Assembly (NCBI RefSeq): GCF_023898315.1
Contig: NC_064622.1
Location: forward strand, 275,581,503 to 275,645,502
Direction: 5' to 3'
DNA from: Schistocerca nitens
Taxonomy: Eukaryota; Arthropoda; Insecta; Orthoptera; Acrididae
DNA: 64,000 nucleotides
This document shows positions 21,873-33,499 of this stretch, in pieces. A model generated the notes under the pieces. It made no database searches and was not told where the DNA came from. It saw nothing but the letters and a program-made list of their open reading frames with translations. The position numbers and the translations under genes were made by a program. Every line of letters begins with the position of its first letter. Positions within the stretch are counted from its first letter, which is position 1.

Positions 21873-22419
21873 GTGAGCGAAAATCGATTGACGAAGAGGA
21901 AATCCGGCAGCTAGAATCGCATTTCCAGAATAGATGGCCAGCCAGAAGACGTATTGGGAAATGGCATTTGGTTTTAGGAGCCCCACGAAAACGCAGTCCG
22001 ACGGACGGATGAGCGACCATTACGCTAGTCCAAGAACATGGTCACCAAAGGTAGAGAAGTCTTCAACCAAGATGGGAGAAGTATTTCTGTTCGAAAAAAC
22101 TGAGAGCCTTTATCAAGTTGTATTTACAGGGCGAAAACAGAACATTTATTTCATATGTGGAAAATACGGAACAATTATGACTTAAGGCGTTAAGAACTTC
22201 GGAATGAATAGGTACACTCCAAGCGAAGTAATAAAACACGTCAAATCCATACCCCAGTTTAATAGTACCATTCGTACAATGTTGCGAAAACAGACTGAAA
22301 GAAAACTAATAACAGGAAGTTACTAGCAGTTCGTGCATCCGTAAAATTGTCATGCGTGAAGCCTACAACAGTTGTCATAGTCAGACCCTGGCTAATGTCA
22401 AAAACTTCTGTTGAGTTCT
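21873..22419. other. No feature recognised
   Basis: No repeat or gene identified. Confidence 0.4.
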
Positions 22420-22652
22420 GGTCGTAAGTGCCGCGCGGAGACGCCGCGCGATCTGAGGCGCCGTGTTACGAACTGCGCGGCCGCGCCCACCGGAGGTTCG
22501 TGCCCTCCCTCGGGCATGGGTGTATGTGTTGTTCTTAGCATAAGTTAGTTTGGGCATGGGTGTATGTGTTGTTCTTAGCATAAGTTAGTTTAAGTAGTGT
22601 GCCCGTCTAGGGACCGATGATCTCAGTAGTTTGCTCCCTTAGGAATTCACAC
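22420..22652 (+). mobile_element. SINE, family B (tRNA-derived), with internal tandem duplication
   Basis: The tRNA-like head holds GCCGCGCG...CTGAGGCGCCGTGTTAC and GGAGGTTCGTGCCCTCCC. The body has CTCGGGCATGGGTGTATGTG, TTAGCATAAGTTAGTTTAAG and GGGACCGATGATCTCAG, matching the minus-strand copy at 56.4 kb. Confidence 0.8.
22512..22591 (+). repeat. Perfect 40-bp tandem duplication inside the SINE
   Basis: The unit from GGGCATGGGTGTATG to AAGTTAGTTT occurs twice, at 22512-22551 and 22552-22591, with no differences. Confidence 0.95.
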
Positions 22653-22829
22653 ACACATTCTGGTAGTAAGTGAAGTCAAAAAATGCATCCAAAGCTTCCA
22701 TACAGTCTCTCGTAGATTCACCTACAGTAGCATCTGTAGACACAGCAGACAGAACGCTAAAATATTACATTCCGTACTCCTACAATAACGTTTTCACTCA
22801 AAATGTTTGACAGTCGATAATAATCGGAA

Positions 22830-23320
22830 GTGAGATACATCGAGATTAGCACGTCAGGTACTGAGAAACAATTAAGAATACTAAAAGCGAATAAGGTAGT
22901 ATGCCCCGACAGAATTCCACTGAGCTTTCACATTCAATACGCCGCGGCATTAGCTCCTTTCCTAGCACATATTTTATCGAGAATCGTCTGCACAGCGAAG
23001 CGTCCCCCGTTATTGAGAAACATCGCACACTGCTTCTGTTTACAAACAAGGTAACAGACAGTCTGCACGTAGTTTCAGGTCAATATACTTATCTCTGACG
23101 TTCACATGTTGCAGGGTCCGAGAGCATATTGCAAAGTAAAAGATTATGACATTCCTGGAGGAAAACAAGTTTCTCTCCACAATCGGCACGGATTCAAAGA
23201 AAATTCGCTCGTGCGAGACACAGTTTTGTTGACATACGTCATCCTTCAAACAATAAATCAAGCTGAAAGGTAGATTCCATCTTCCTAGGGTTTCGAAAGG
23301 CGTCTGACATACTACCAAAT
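22830..23320 (+). mobile_element. Degenerate CR1/Jockey-like LINE, part 1 (RT fingers)
   Basis: Frames give LKANKVVCPDRIPLSF (equal to KSNKAxGPDxIP), then pieces equal to HGF and a GFERRLTYY region that corresponds to DFRKAFDTVP. Coding is broken by many indels. The LINE appears to resume at 24456 beyond a Tc1. Confidence 0.5.
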
Positions 23321-23321
23321 A

Positions 23322-24455
23322 GGGCGAAGTAACGGAAGTCACGGGATACCTCCTTATATCGTATAGGAACTTCTTTTTCCCGATAGTGCAACAACTCGAC
23401 GTGGTACGGACTTTAACAAGTCGTTGGAAGTCCCCTTAAAAGTACTGTGCCGAGTCACCTTCCCTCTACAGTCGTCCATAATTGAGAAAGTGTTGCCGGT
23501 GCAGGATTTTGTGCATGAACTGACCTACCGTTTATGTCCCACGAATGTTCGATAGTATTCACGGTGGGAGATATGGGTGTCCCAACCATACGCTCGAACT
23601 GTCCAGAATGTTCTTCAAACCAATAGCGAACAATTGTGGCCGGTGACATGACATCTCCACGTAGCCAAACGTAACGATTTCCACTCAGCTGGACCACAGG
23701 ACCCAGTCCATTACATGTAAACACAGCCCACACCGTTGTGGAGCCACCACTAGTTTGCACAGTATTATTGACAACTTGGGTCCATGGCTTCGCGGGGTCA
23801 GCTTCATACTTGATGCCTACCATCAAGCCTTACCAATAGAAATCGGGATTCATCCGACCGGGCCCGAGTTTTCCATTGTCTACGGCCCAACCGATATGGT
23901 CAAGAGCCCAGAAGAGGCGCTGCAGGCGATGTCGTGCTGTTAGCAAAGGAACTCGCGTCGGTCGTCGGCTGCCATATCCCATTAACATCAAATTTCGCCG
24001 CACTGTCCTAAGGGTACGTTCGTGGTACGTCCCACATTAATTTCTGCGGTTATTTCAAGCAGTGTTGTTTGACTGTTAGGACTGACAACTCTACTCAAAC
24101 GCCGCTACTCACGGTCGTTAAAGTGAAGGCCGTCGGCCACTGCTCTGTCCGTGGTGAGAGGTCATGCCTGAAATTGGATATTCTCGGCACACTCTTAGCA
24201 CTAGAGATCTCGGAATATTGAATTCCCTGACGATTTTCAAAAATAGAATGTCACATGCGTCTAGCTCAAACCACCATTCAGCGTTCAAAGTGTGTCAGTT
24301 CCCTTCAGGCGGCCACAATCACGTCGGAAACTATCACCTGAGTACAAAAAACAGCTCTGCCAATGCAATGTCCTTTTATACCTTGTGTATGAGACACCGC
24401 CGCGATCTGTTAACGTGCATAAAACTACCCCACGACTTTCGTCATCTCCGTGGGA
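23322..24455 (-). mobile_element. Tc1-like transposon (family 2), degenerate
   Basis: Both ends carry a diverged inverted repeat, GAAGTAACGGAAGTCACGGG on the left and, read from the right on the minus strand, GATGACGAAAGTCGTGGGGT. The minus-strand transposase is in pieces: VARRM near the N terminus, then HRLQRLFWALDHIGW, SDESRF (first Asp), then WFEEHSGQFERM, SPTVNTIEH (position of the catalytic Glu) and NPAPATLSQLWTTVEG. It matches the element at 43.0-44.2 kb. Confidence 0.75.
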
Positions 24456-25165
24456 AAGTGTTCGATGATAATGCTGATGTGTACAAGTAAGTATCGTCGG
24501 CGGACAATCGCACGAAATTGCAGAGATATTTCGACAATTTGGAGATATGTAAGATACTGTCTATAGCAAAGCGAAAGAACCAAACACTATCAGTCACGAC
24601 ATTAGTGTTGGGTATCTTGAGAACATTATATCATTCAAGTATTTTGGAGTAATACTAAGAGCGATATGAAATGGGACCGTCACGTAAAATTAATAGGGAA
24701 GACGAATCGACGACTTGGTTTTGTTGGAAAGTTTTGAAAAAGTGCCCTCCATCTGTAAAGGAAGCCGTATAGAAAACGCCTGTGCGACCAATTCTACCCT
24801 AGTGTTCCAGTGTTTGGAGTCGTCCTCGCGAAGGCATGATAGACATCGAACGAATTGAGACGAGCTGCTACAACCGCAACAGATCGGTATAGTCAATACG
24901 AAAGTGTAACGGAAATTCTCGGGGAACATCAATAGGAATTTTTGAAAGGAAGACGTCTTAGTTATCACTGAACTCTGTTAAGTAAATTTAGAGATCCTGT
25001 AGTCGAAGAAGACTGTGCGATCACTACGCTGCTTCCATCACATATCTCAGGTAGAGACCAAGAGAAGAGGATGAGAGAGACTGGGAGCGGACTCCCTCAA
25101 TAAACCAATTAAATAGGCTACAAAATGGATAATATAGTTATGATGCACACACTGCCATTCACTGC
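24456..25165 (+). mobile_element. Degenerate CR1/Jockey-like LINE, part 2 (RT palm to 3' end)
   Basis: It opens with FDDNADVYK, a decayed FADDAVVYK active site, then SADNRTKLQRYFDNLEI, MGPSRKIN, KKCPPSVKEAV, RPILP.CSSVW and REGMIDIERIE. These are consecutive blocks of this LINE superfamily, all broken by frameshifts. The segment between the first catalytic Asp block and FADD is missing. Confidence 0.6.
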
Positions 25166-25933
25166 ACAGTGGCTTGAAGAGTACATACGCAGAAGTGCAA
25201 GGCAGACGATACTTCCCATCGTGCCAATTATTGAGTCTTCTTCCCGTCCCATTGGAATATCGAGCGCGGGAAGAACGATTACTTAAACGTCTCTGTGCGT
25301 GTTATTACTCCGATCTGTTCGCGGTCCCTACGTGAGCGATACCTAGGGGATTCTGCGTATTGCTAGATTCCTCACTTATACTTGTTCTTAAAACTTTGTA
25401 CATGAGCTTTCACGGGATAATTGACGTGTGTCTTCAAGCATTCACAGTTCGGAATTGCCGCGACCGAGAAGTTTCGAATCGGGTAAATGGCGTCCGTTTT
25501 CTCGGAAAAACGGCGATACTGTGGTGGTGGCTTACTTCCTTCCGTCCAGCAGTACAATCAGACAGTGTTAAGACAGCTTTTTCAGTCAGCTGAACTGGAA
25601 GTTAAAAAGAAACGCCGCGGAAAGCTGACCGAAGTGGTCCCCCTATGTTACAGTACAATAGACCTGCCAAACTTAAGTTCCAGCGTTTCCAATTGTCGGA
25701 CTATCGTCTTCATTTATCTGATCTGCCCCGCCCCCCTCCTCCGCCACTACCATCCGTTTACTAAGTTGAAGGGGGCTGGGATGGGGGTTGGGGGCACTAT
25801 GTAGAATGAAGGTAGTGGCAAACCTCTGACTCTATTCTGCATTCTTTCCCTGCAGGGACAAGAAGCTTTCAGCTATCCCTCACCAACAAATCGGGCAAAC
25901 ACGATAGCACCTTTCTGCCATTCTGCCACTTCT
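25166..25933. other. No feature recognised
   Basis: Unassigned sequence. Short open frames have no recognisable motif. Confidence 0.4.
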
Positions 25934-25944
25934 CCACATCGACC

Positions 25945-26140
25945 GCCGGCCGGAGTGGCCGTGCGGTTCTGGGCGCTACAGTCTGGAACCGAGCGACTGC
26001 TACGGTCGCTGGTTCGAATCCTGCCTCGGGCATGGATGTGTGTGATGTCCTTAGGTTAGTTAGGTTTAATTAATTCTAAGTTCTAGGCGACTGATGACCT
26101 CAGAAGTTAAGTCGCTTAGTGCTCAGAGCCATTTGAACCA
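25945..26140 (+). mobile_element. SINE, family A
   Basis: The tRNA-like head starts GCCGGCCGGAGTGGCC and holds GGTTCGAATCCTGCC (B box). The body has CTCGGGCATGGATGTGTGTG, CCTTAGGTTAGTTAGG and GACTGATGACCTCAG, and it ends in GCTCAGAGCCATTTGAACC. The flanks CCACATCGACC (25934-25944) and CCATATCGACC (26143-26153) are an 11-bp target duplication with one change. Confidence 0.93.
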
Positions 26141-26153
26141 ATCCATATCGACC

Positions 26154-28294
26154 CAACTTGGTGTGCTGATCCCATACAATTGAATTTCACTTTCACACAC
26201 CCGACTTCCTTCAGCAGTGGTGGAGCACATGACCGCTTGGTAATTAGTTCTACGCGATCTACACCGCGTCAAAGCGACCAGTGCGTTCTTTTAACGGCGG
26301 GAGTGGCGGTGGGGAGACACACATCTAGTCCGGTGACCTTAACATACGCTAAGATAATATGAGGTGCCATGATGCTGATGACCGAAACTGGCAGCACAAG
26401 AAAGAGGTTCACACAACGGCAGCCGGGGCGTTTTCCAATATGGCTTGCATCAATTACGTTATACCTGTGGAGTACCGTCCGTCGACATTAATTTATATTT
26501 GAAGACTTCCTCGATATCGGCTGTGATTTCTGATCTTATACTGTAACAGTTTCACAGCTTCTTCATTCGAGAAATCGACTTCTCTGATATGACATGATGT
26601 CTTGTGCATCAAATACGGTAGTTCTACTCAGTCGATACACTCATTGGGTTATCCCTGTAGATAATTTATTTGCACGTACACAATCTAAATTGTGCCAGAA
26701 ACATAAAAGTAGTGTCTTCATATCTTAATTATCAGCCAACTTGAAATGATATTCCTGTCAATCAGATTTTCAATTTCCACTCCGAGATTAACTATAGGTA
26801 TGCAAAAACAACTGCTGCCTTCTTGTTAAGGTATCTTTGTAGGTAATGAAATTTTTATCTTTGTGTTAAGATGTGTATACTGCTAGGAGAAAAGAAAGCA
26901 CTTCGAAAACCAGATAAGCTAGTTTGATTGACCACTTTATAGGAGCAGCTGCCTGAGCTGTACAGTTCTCAGCGACACCGGATGTAAAACCAACTGCGTA
27001 GCAAGTTCACTACAACTACCTACCTGAAAAATAGTAGTACTGCAAGAGTATCTGTGGACGTCGGAAGTGGCAACAAATATAGCCGAAAGTGTAAATTTGG
27101 TAAATAGCATTACTTAGAAAAAAATAAACTGAGCTTTAATGTACTTTCACAAAAAGTCCCACAATATTATACGACATAGTTACTGACGGTGGTTGTTTCT
27201 GATGGCTCTCGATCTTCCACCATAATCGAGTCCCTCAACATAAGGTGCCAAATATGAGGTAGCCAAGGAAATGGAAACATGGGTTCTACTATGCCAAGAC
27301 TGCTTGGTAGCTACAACAGGAAAACACAATTAATTAGCAGGAGTACAAAATAAGATAGTATTTATTACTTAACTTTGCTGTAGTCCATGATCAGTTGGTT
27401 GGCAATTAAAGAAGACGCGACTAGACTAAGCGTCTGCAGAATGCCATAATTTACAAGTCACAAATCTTGAAGGGACTAATTAATATCTCGTAATATTGAA
27501 TGTCGAATCCGGTGAATTTGAAGACTAAATTGGAACGGAGCTACAAAGACTTGACGGCAGCAATGACTGAGCTGCAGACGATGACTAACATCGGCGTTGG
27601 CTGACCACTGAGCGCGGCTACAAACTGTAGACTTGCACAACTGCACTACTCTCCTGCTGCACATGAAGTCGCCTAGCGGGGAGCGTAAGTACTGCGACTG
27701 GCTGTGTACTCTTTGGCTAGCGCAGCCGTTCTTCTGTTCCGTTTATCGAGAGAATCGCATCCGGCTGATCGATCTCTCAGGCGGCGGTGTGGTCGTATGA
27801 CTGGCGACATAACAGTTTCAGTAACAGGGTTAACTCAAATTCGGTTCCCAATGGTCTTGTTTCAGCATGCAAAAGGAAGTGTATACAGAAAAAGAAAAAA
27901 GCGCGTAATTAAAATTTGTTGCGACCCCGAGCGGGCTAGTTTTCTAAATCAGGAAAAAAGATGCTAACGGGAATAATTACTTATAACAAATACACGCATT
28001 TTTTCATCCGTAAATAAGCATTTTTAATTGTTCACTGGGCTCATCATTGTAAGTTATGGAAACACTAGAACTTCAGCGCTGTTTTAGCAGCAACCTTATT
28101 TTGTATTAAGAATTCGCAACATTTCCTTGCAAGTCGAGTTTAAACTTATTTATTTTTCGAAACAAATCCACGAGATATGTCCGTCCGAATATAAATACCT
28201 AACGTTTATTTTGGCTCGATCAGTGAAAGAGCTAACGACTCGTGGGATATTGCGGGACAAGACAGCCAGTAATGAGGTCGAATTACTGGACGCT
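26154..28294. other. No feature recognised (2.1 kb)
   Basis: Low-repeat AT-rich sequence by eye. I found no coding frame with a known motif on either strand. It may be plain intergenic DNA or a very old repeat. Confidence 0.4.
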
Positions 28295-28303
28295 CCGCGC
28301 CAA

Positions 28304-28475
28304 GGTTCAAATGGCTCTGAGGTCATCAGTCCCCTAGAACTTAGAGCTACTTACACCTAACTAACCTAAGAACAGCACACACATCCATGCCCGAGGCAGG
28401 ATTCGAACCTGCGACCGTAGCGATCGCGCGGTTCCCGACTGAAGCGCCTAGAACCGCTCGGCCACAACGGCCGGC
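28304..28475 (-). mobile_element. SINE, family A, with internal deletion
   Basis: All head and body blocks are present on the minus strand except the stretch normally lying between GGCTCTGA and GGTCATCAG, which is deleted. An exact 11-bp target duplication CCGCGCCAAGG flanks it (28295-28305, 28476-28486). Confidence 0.93.
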
Positions 28476-28486
28476 CCGCGCCAAGG

Positions 28487-28929
28487 AATAGGACGGTTGG
28501 AGAAAAGTGTAATCTTTACTGATTGTCTGCGGGTTTTAGATAACGTCACGAATACATTCATTTCACAAGCTGTTGTTTCTGCTGCATCATATCACCCCGT
28601 AATGGCCGTAGTTGGACAGTTCAGGTAATTACTGGTCGCTAAAAAATAGTAGTCTACCAAAACAATAATAAAGTAATTTTTACGAAACAAGAGTTTCAAG
28701 ACTAAAACATTATCGAACCTTTATCTGTTGTAATCACCTAGAAAATTTGAATTTACCCGCGGAAATCAATACATGTGATGTACATGTAAAGACAAACAAA
28801 TGGTTACAATTTCAGAAAATTGCGTGATTTATTCAAGAAAAAGAGCTTCAGAAACTGAGCAAGTCAATAACGAGCTGGTCGACCTCTCGCCCTTAAGCAA
28901 GAAGTTTTTCGCTAGGCAGTGACTGACGA
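28487..28929. other. No feature recognised
   Basis: AT-rich, no gene or repeat identified. Confidence 0.4.
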
Positions 28930-29790
28930 GTTGGGTGTCCTCCAGAGTGGCATCGTGCTAAATTCTATCCAACTGACGCGTTAGATCGCCATAATCCCGA
29001 GCTGGTTGTAAGGCCCTGCCCACAATGCTCTAAATGTTCTCAAATGGGGAGAGATCCGGCGACCTTGCTGGCCAAGATAGCGTTTGGCAAACGCGAGACC
29101 AAAGCAGTGTGTGCGGGCGGGCGTTATCTTGCTGAAATGTAATCCCAGGATGGTTTGCCATGATGCGCAACAAAACGTGGCGTAGAATATCGTCGACGTA
29201 CCACTACGCTGTAAGGGTGGCACAAATGACAACCAGAGGGGTCCTGATACGTTATGACATGGCATCTCAGACCATCATTCGTCGCTGTCGGGCCGAATAG
29301 CGGGCCACAGTCAGGCTGGTACCCTACCGCTGTACGGAGGGTCTCTAGACAGTCTTTCCTGATCATCGATGCTCACTGCGATGCGGGACTCATCACTGAA
29401 GACATTTCTACTCCAGCCAGTTGCCCGATACCACTGCAAACGGGCTTGTTGGTGTACAGAGGTCAATGGTAGTCGGCACAAGCAGCGCCGTGAGTCCAGC
29501 TCCCTTTCTGCAAGCCGTCTATCAGTGGTCCTTGTGGTCACTAAAGCACCAGTTGTATGTCGGAACGACGATAATGATGAATACGGAGCTCTGCGTGCCT
29601 CTCTGACGACAGCTAGGTCCGTATGTTCTGTCGTATCTCCAGGCCACATTGTGTTCGGCCGCTGTTAACCCATTCCTGCTAAAATCGAAGAATAGTGGCA
29701 TCATTCCTATTAAAATGTCGAGCATATCGTCGATTACTCCAACCGGCATATTTGAGCTCCTACACGTCCTTTCTCAGATGTTGACATCTC
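28930..29790 (-). mobile_element. Tc1-like transposon (family 3), degenerate
   Basis: Minus-strand frames give RRLAERELDSRRCLCRLPLT, QARLQWYRATGWSRNVFSDE and SRIAVSIDD, i.e. the linker and first catalytic Asp of a Tc1 transposase. VSGPLWLSFVPPLQRSGTST, in another frame, covers the following core. The second Asp and the catalytic Glu are not readable. Terminal repeats were not found. Confidence 0.65.
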
Positions 29791-30026
29791 CGTATATTGT
29801 TCACGCGCCTGTTTGCGAGGGATAGAGTACACGGAATGAGACTAGCAAAGACTTTACCGTCCTGGTATCGACATGTCCCATGTTTACTACCCCTGCCAGC
29901 CGCGCGGTGAAATTGCGCTGCAGCGTCGCTCTTTCATCCAGCGGCATGTATGAATATAAATTTGTGACCAACTTGCATAATTCCTTCGTGGTGCGTCGTA
30001 TTTTTATTTTTGATTTATTGTTTTTT

Positions 30027-31001
30027 GTCTCACAAGGAAACCTCCCCATCGCACCCCCGTCAGATTTAGTTATAAGCTGGCACAGTGGATAGGCCTTGAA
30101 AAACTGAACACAGATCAATCGAGAAAACAGGAAGAAGTTGTGTGGAACTATGAAAAAAATTAGTGAAATATACAAACTGAGTAGTCCATGGGCAAGATAA
30201 GCAAAATCAAGTTGGATGTTAACTCAGGAGCGCCGTGGTCCCGTGGTTAGCATGAGTAACTGCGGAACGAGAGGTCCTTGGTTCAAGTCTTCCCTCCACT
30301 GAAAATTTTACTTTCTTTAGTTTCGCAAAGTTATGATCTGTCCGTTCGTTCATTGACGTCTCTGTTCACTGTAATAAGTTTAGTGTCTGTGTTTTGCGAC
30401 CGCACCACAAAACCGTGCGATTAGTAGACGAAAAGACGTGCCTCTCCAATGGGAACCGAAAACATTTGATCGCTAGGTCATAGGTCAACAGATTCCTCCA
30501 CAGGAAAACACGTCTGATATATTCTATACGACACTGGTGACGGCATGTGCATCACATGACAGGAATATGTTCTCGACCCACCTAACTTGTACACTTAGCG
30601 AATGGGTAAAAAGATTCTTCTACCTTGCCCGATTTAGGTTTTCTTGTGGATGTGATAATCACTCCCAAAAAAGTGATGAAAACATGAGAGTCTGTCACAT
30701 AAACTGAAAATAAAAAATTAAACTTTTCACTCGAGGGCAGACTTGAACTTAGGACCTCTCGTTTCGTAGCCGCTCTCGCTAACCACGGGACCACGGCGCT
30801 CCTTGACTCGCGTTCGCCTTGATGTTGCATATCTTTGCATGGACTACTCAGTTTGTATATACTACAAATTTTTTTCATAGTTCCACACAACTTCTTCCTA
30901 TTTTCTCGATTGATCTGTGTTCAGTTTTTCAAGGCCTCTCCACTGTGCCAACTTATAACTAAATCTGAGGGGGGTGCGATGGAAAGGTTCCCTTGTCAGA
31001 C
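30027..31001. mobile_element. Foldback element with ~290-bp inverted arms containing tRNA-like modules
   Basis: The left arm (30027 to about 30315) starts GTCTCACAAGGAAACCT. The right arm (about 30715 to 31001), read on the minus strand, starts GTCTGACAAGGGAACCT, and the two stay closely similar to GTGAAAAGTTT. In each arm there is a tRNA-like segment: GGAGCGCCGTGGTCCCGTGG then TTAGC as head, GAGAGGTCC and a GGTTCAAGTCT-type B box. The spacer of ~400 bp has no coding frame. No clear target duplication was found. Confidence 0.85.
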
Positions 31002-31594
31002 TATATTATACTGCTGTGTAACTTACTTGCCGTAAAGGCGCGTGCGAAGTGATTATCAGGACAGCTCATTGCGACCAAAATGTGTCTCAATCACCGAGCC
31101 ACAAAACGGCGTTGGGTAGTGCTGCAGCCTCGTAAAACAGAGGGGGAACGTTCGATTCCCCCTCGGGTACGGCTCTGGGTTTAAAATGTCGCTTAACGTT
31201 TTTGTACGTGAGTAGCTACTGTAATTGAAATTACTGCGTATCATCTCTGATTAAGCGTGCTCAAGAACGAAAGAAGGCAACTTTTGAACTACCGGCTGAC
31301 TGTCTACGAGCCAGAAGACGGCAAATTAACCACGTAAGAAAACTACGGACGGTATTCTCTTGATAAGGGTGTAAATAAACTACAAAGCAATTTCCACTCG
31401 ATTTTAGCCATTTGAAACGGAAGCTGTGTCACGTGAACTACTTGCAGAGAACGAATGTACAACATTATATTTCTCGGTAAGTCCGTTTCTGTTGTGAGTG
31501 CACGCAAATTGAAATCCTTACTGCATCTACATATCAAAAGCTTGTCCAACACTAGAGGGGTTGTGGGAAAAAAATTCTGGAACGGCGAAGGGAG
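31002..31594. other. No gene; weak tRNA-like patch
   Basis: Around 31105-31175 there is CGTTCGATTCCCCCTCGGG, a possible B-box and T-arm pair, but no matching acceptor stem, so it is not called as a tRNA gene. Confidence 0.3.
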
Positions 31595-31596
31595 TA

Positions 31597-32967
31597 CACT
31601 ACTGGCCATTAAACGAAGATGACGTGCTACAGACGCGAAATTTAGCCGACAGGAAGAAAATGCTGTGATATGCAAATGAGTAGCTTTTCAGAGCATTCAC
31701 ACAAGGTTGGCGCCGGAGGCGACACCTACATCGTGCTGACATGAGGAAAGTTTCCAACCGATTTCACAAAGAGCAGTTGACCGGCGTTGCCTGGTGAAAC
31801 GTTGTAGTGATGCCTGATGTAAGGAGGAGGAATGCGTACCATCACGTTTCCGACTTTGATAAAGGTCGGATTGTAGCCTATCGCGATTGCGGTTTATCGT
31901 ATCGCAACATTGCTGCTAGCGTTGGTCGAGATCCAATGACTGTTAGCAGAATATGGAATCGGTGGGTTCAGGAGGATAATACGGAACGCCGTGCTGGATC
32001 CCAGCGGCCTCGTATCACTAACAGTCGAGATGACAGGCATCTTATCCGCATGGCTGTAACGGATCGTGCAGCCACGTCTCGATGCCTGAGTCAACAGATG
32101 GGGACGTTTGCAAGACGACAACCATCTGCACGAACAGTTCGACGACATTTGCAGCAGCATGGACTATCAGCTCTGAGACCATGGCTGCGGTTACCTTTGA
32201 CGCTGCATCACAGACAGGAGCGCCAGCGATGGTGTACTAAACGACGGACCTGGGGGCACGAATGGCAAAACGTCATTTTTTCGAATGAATCCAGGTTCTG
32301 TTTACAGCATCATGATGGTCGCATCCGTGTTTGGCGGCATCGCGGTGAACCCACATTGGAAGCGTGTATCCGTCATAGCCATACTGACGTATCACCCGCG
32401 GTGATGGTATAGGGTGCCATTGGTTACACGTCTCTGTCACCTCTTGTTCGCATTGACGGTACTTTGAACAATGGACGTCACATTTCAGATGTGTTACCAC
32501 CCGTGGCTCTACCCTTCATTCGATCGCTGCGAAACCCTACATTTCAGCAGGATAATGCACGACCGAAAGTTGCAGGTCCTGTACGGGCCTTTCTCGATAC
32601 AGAAAATGTTCGACTGCTGCCCTGGCCAGCACATTCTCCAGACCTCTCACCAATTGAGAACGTCTGGTCAATGGTGAACGAGCAACTGGCTCATCACAAT
32701 ACGCCAGTCACTACTCTTGATTAACTGTGGTATCGTGTTGAAGCTGCATGGGCAGCTGTACCTGTACACGCCATCCAAGCTCTGTTTGACTCAATGTCCA
32801 GGCGGATCAAGGCCTTTATTACGGTCAGAGGTGGTTGTTCTAGGTACTGATTTCTCACGATCTGTTCACCCAAATTGCGTGAAAATGTAATCACATGTCA
32901 GTTGTAGTATAATATATTTGACTAATGAATACCCGTTTATCATCTGCAATTTTAATGGCCAATAGTG
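31597..32967 (+). mobile_element. Tc1-like transposon (family 4), complete ends
   Basis: Inverted repeats CACTACTGGCCATTAAA and CACTATTGGCCATTAAAA close the element, with TA on each side (31595-31596, 32968-32969). It is 1,371 bp and holds one transposase frame that is almost continuous, given as a separate entry. The ends are diverged by a few bases, so it is moderately old. Confidence 0.93.
31807..32849 (+). pseudogene. Tc1-like DD34E transposase, lightly damaged
   Basis: It cuts and pastes its own element. Domains in order: two HTH units (FDKGRIVAYRDCGLSYRNIA, SVGRDPMTVSRIWNRW and SARTVRRHLQQHGL), then the catalytic core with VIFSNESRFCLQ, VWRHRGE, FQQDNARPKVAGPVRAFLD and WPAHSPDLSPIENVWSMV. 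Second Asp to Glu spacing is 34 residues. Three defects are visible: the first catalytic Asp is Asn (SNESRF), a TAG at 32410-32412 replaces the Trp codon of MVWGAI, and a TAA at 32722 follows TPVTTLD in place of a residue. Beyond it the frame stays open to SRRIKAFITVRGG. I chose the first ATG at 31807; a second lies three bases on. No frameshift is needed, so this is the best-kept transposase frame in the window apart from point changes. Confidence 0.88.
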
Positions 32968-33035
32968 TAATAATATGGAGAAAAAATACCCATCACTGAA
33001 TGTTACAATATGCAAATACAAAACAGTCCATTTCA

Positions 33036-33153
33036 TAAAATATGGTTCAAATGGCTCTGAGCACTATGGGACTTAACATTTATGGTCATCAGTCCCCTAG
33101 AACTTAGAACTACTTAAACCTAACTAACCTAAGGACATCACACAACACCCAGT
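33036..33153 (-). mobile_element. SINE, family A variant, head-truncated
   Basis: It has the shared 3' body (GGTTCAAATGGCTCTGAGCA to CTAAGGACATCACACAACAC) but stops before the tRNA-like head. The CACACAACACCCAGTCA junction is that of the alternative-head version at 54.8 kb. A 12-bp duplication CAGTCCATTTCA flanks it (33024-33035, 33154-33165). Confidence 0.88.
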
Positions 33154-33165
33154 CAGTCCATTTCA

Positions 33166-33499
33166 CTGGAGTCCATTAGACTACTCGGAACTGTAATAAT
33201 TCTTGATTTAGGAGTACAAATTATGTCACGCGAATGACTTTAGAATTACACTGCATTTATGTGTTAGCGGTTATAACCGGACCCAATATGTCCAACAGAA
33301 TCGACAAACGCGATACACGGTGGCCCTGAGAATCCCTAAATAATTAGATTGTCAATACTGATAAGAAACATGAGATACGAGATCAGGTTAAGTGTTGTGT
33401 TGTTCAGTATTTCAAGTGTGCACGCCCTGTGTCCCTGGACAGATAACCGCCAATGTGGCAAGTTCGCTGCCGGCACTGGACAGTTAAATATATGGTAAC
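33166..33499. other. No feature recognised
   Basis: No gene or repeat identified. Confidence 0.4.
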
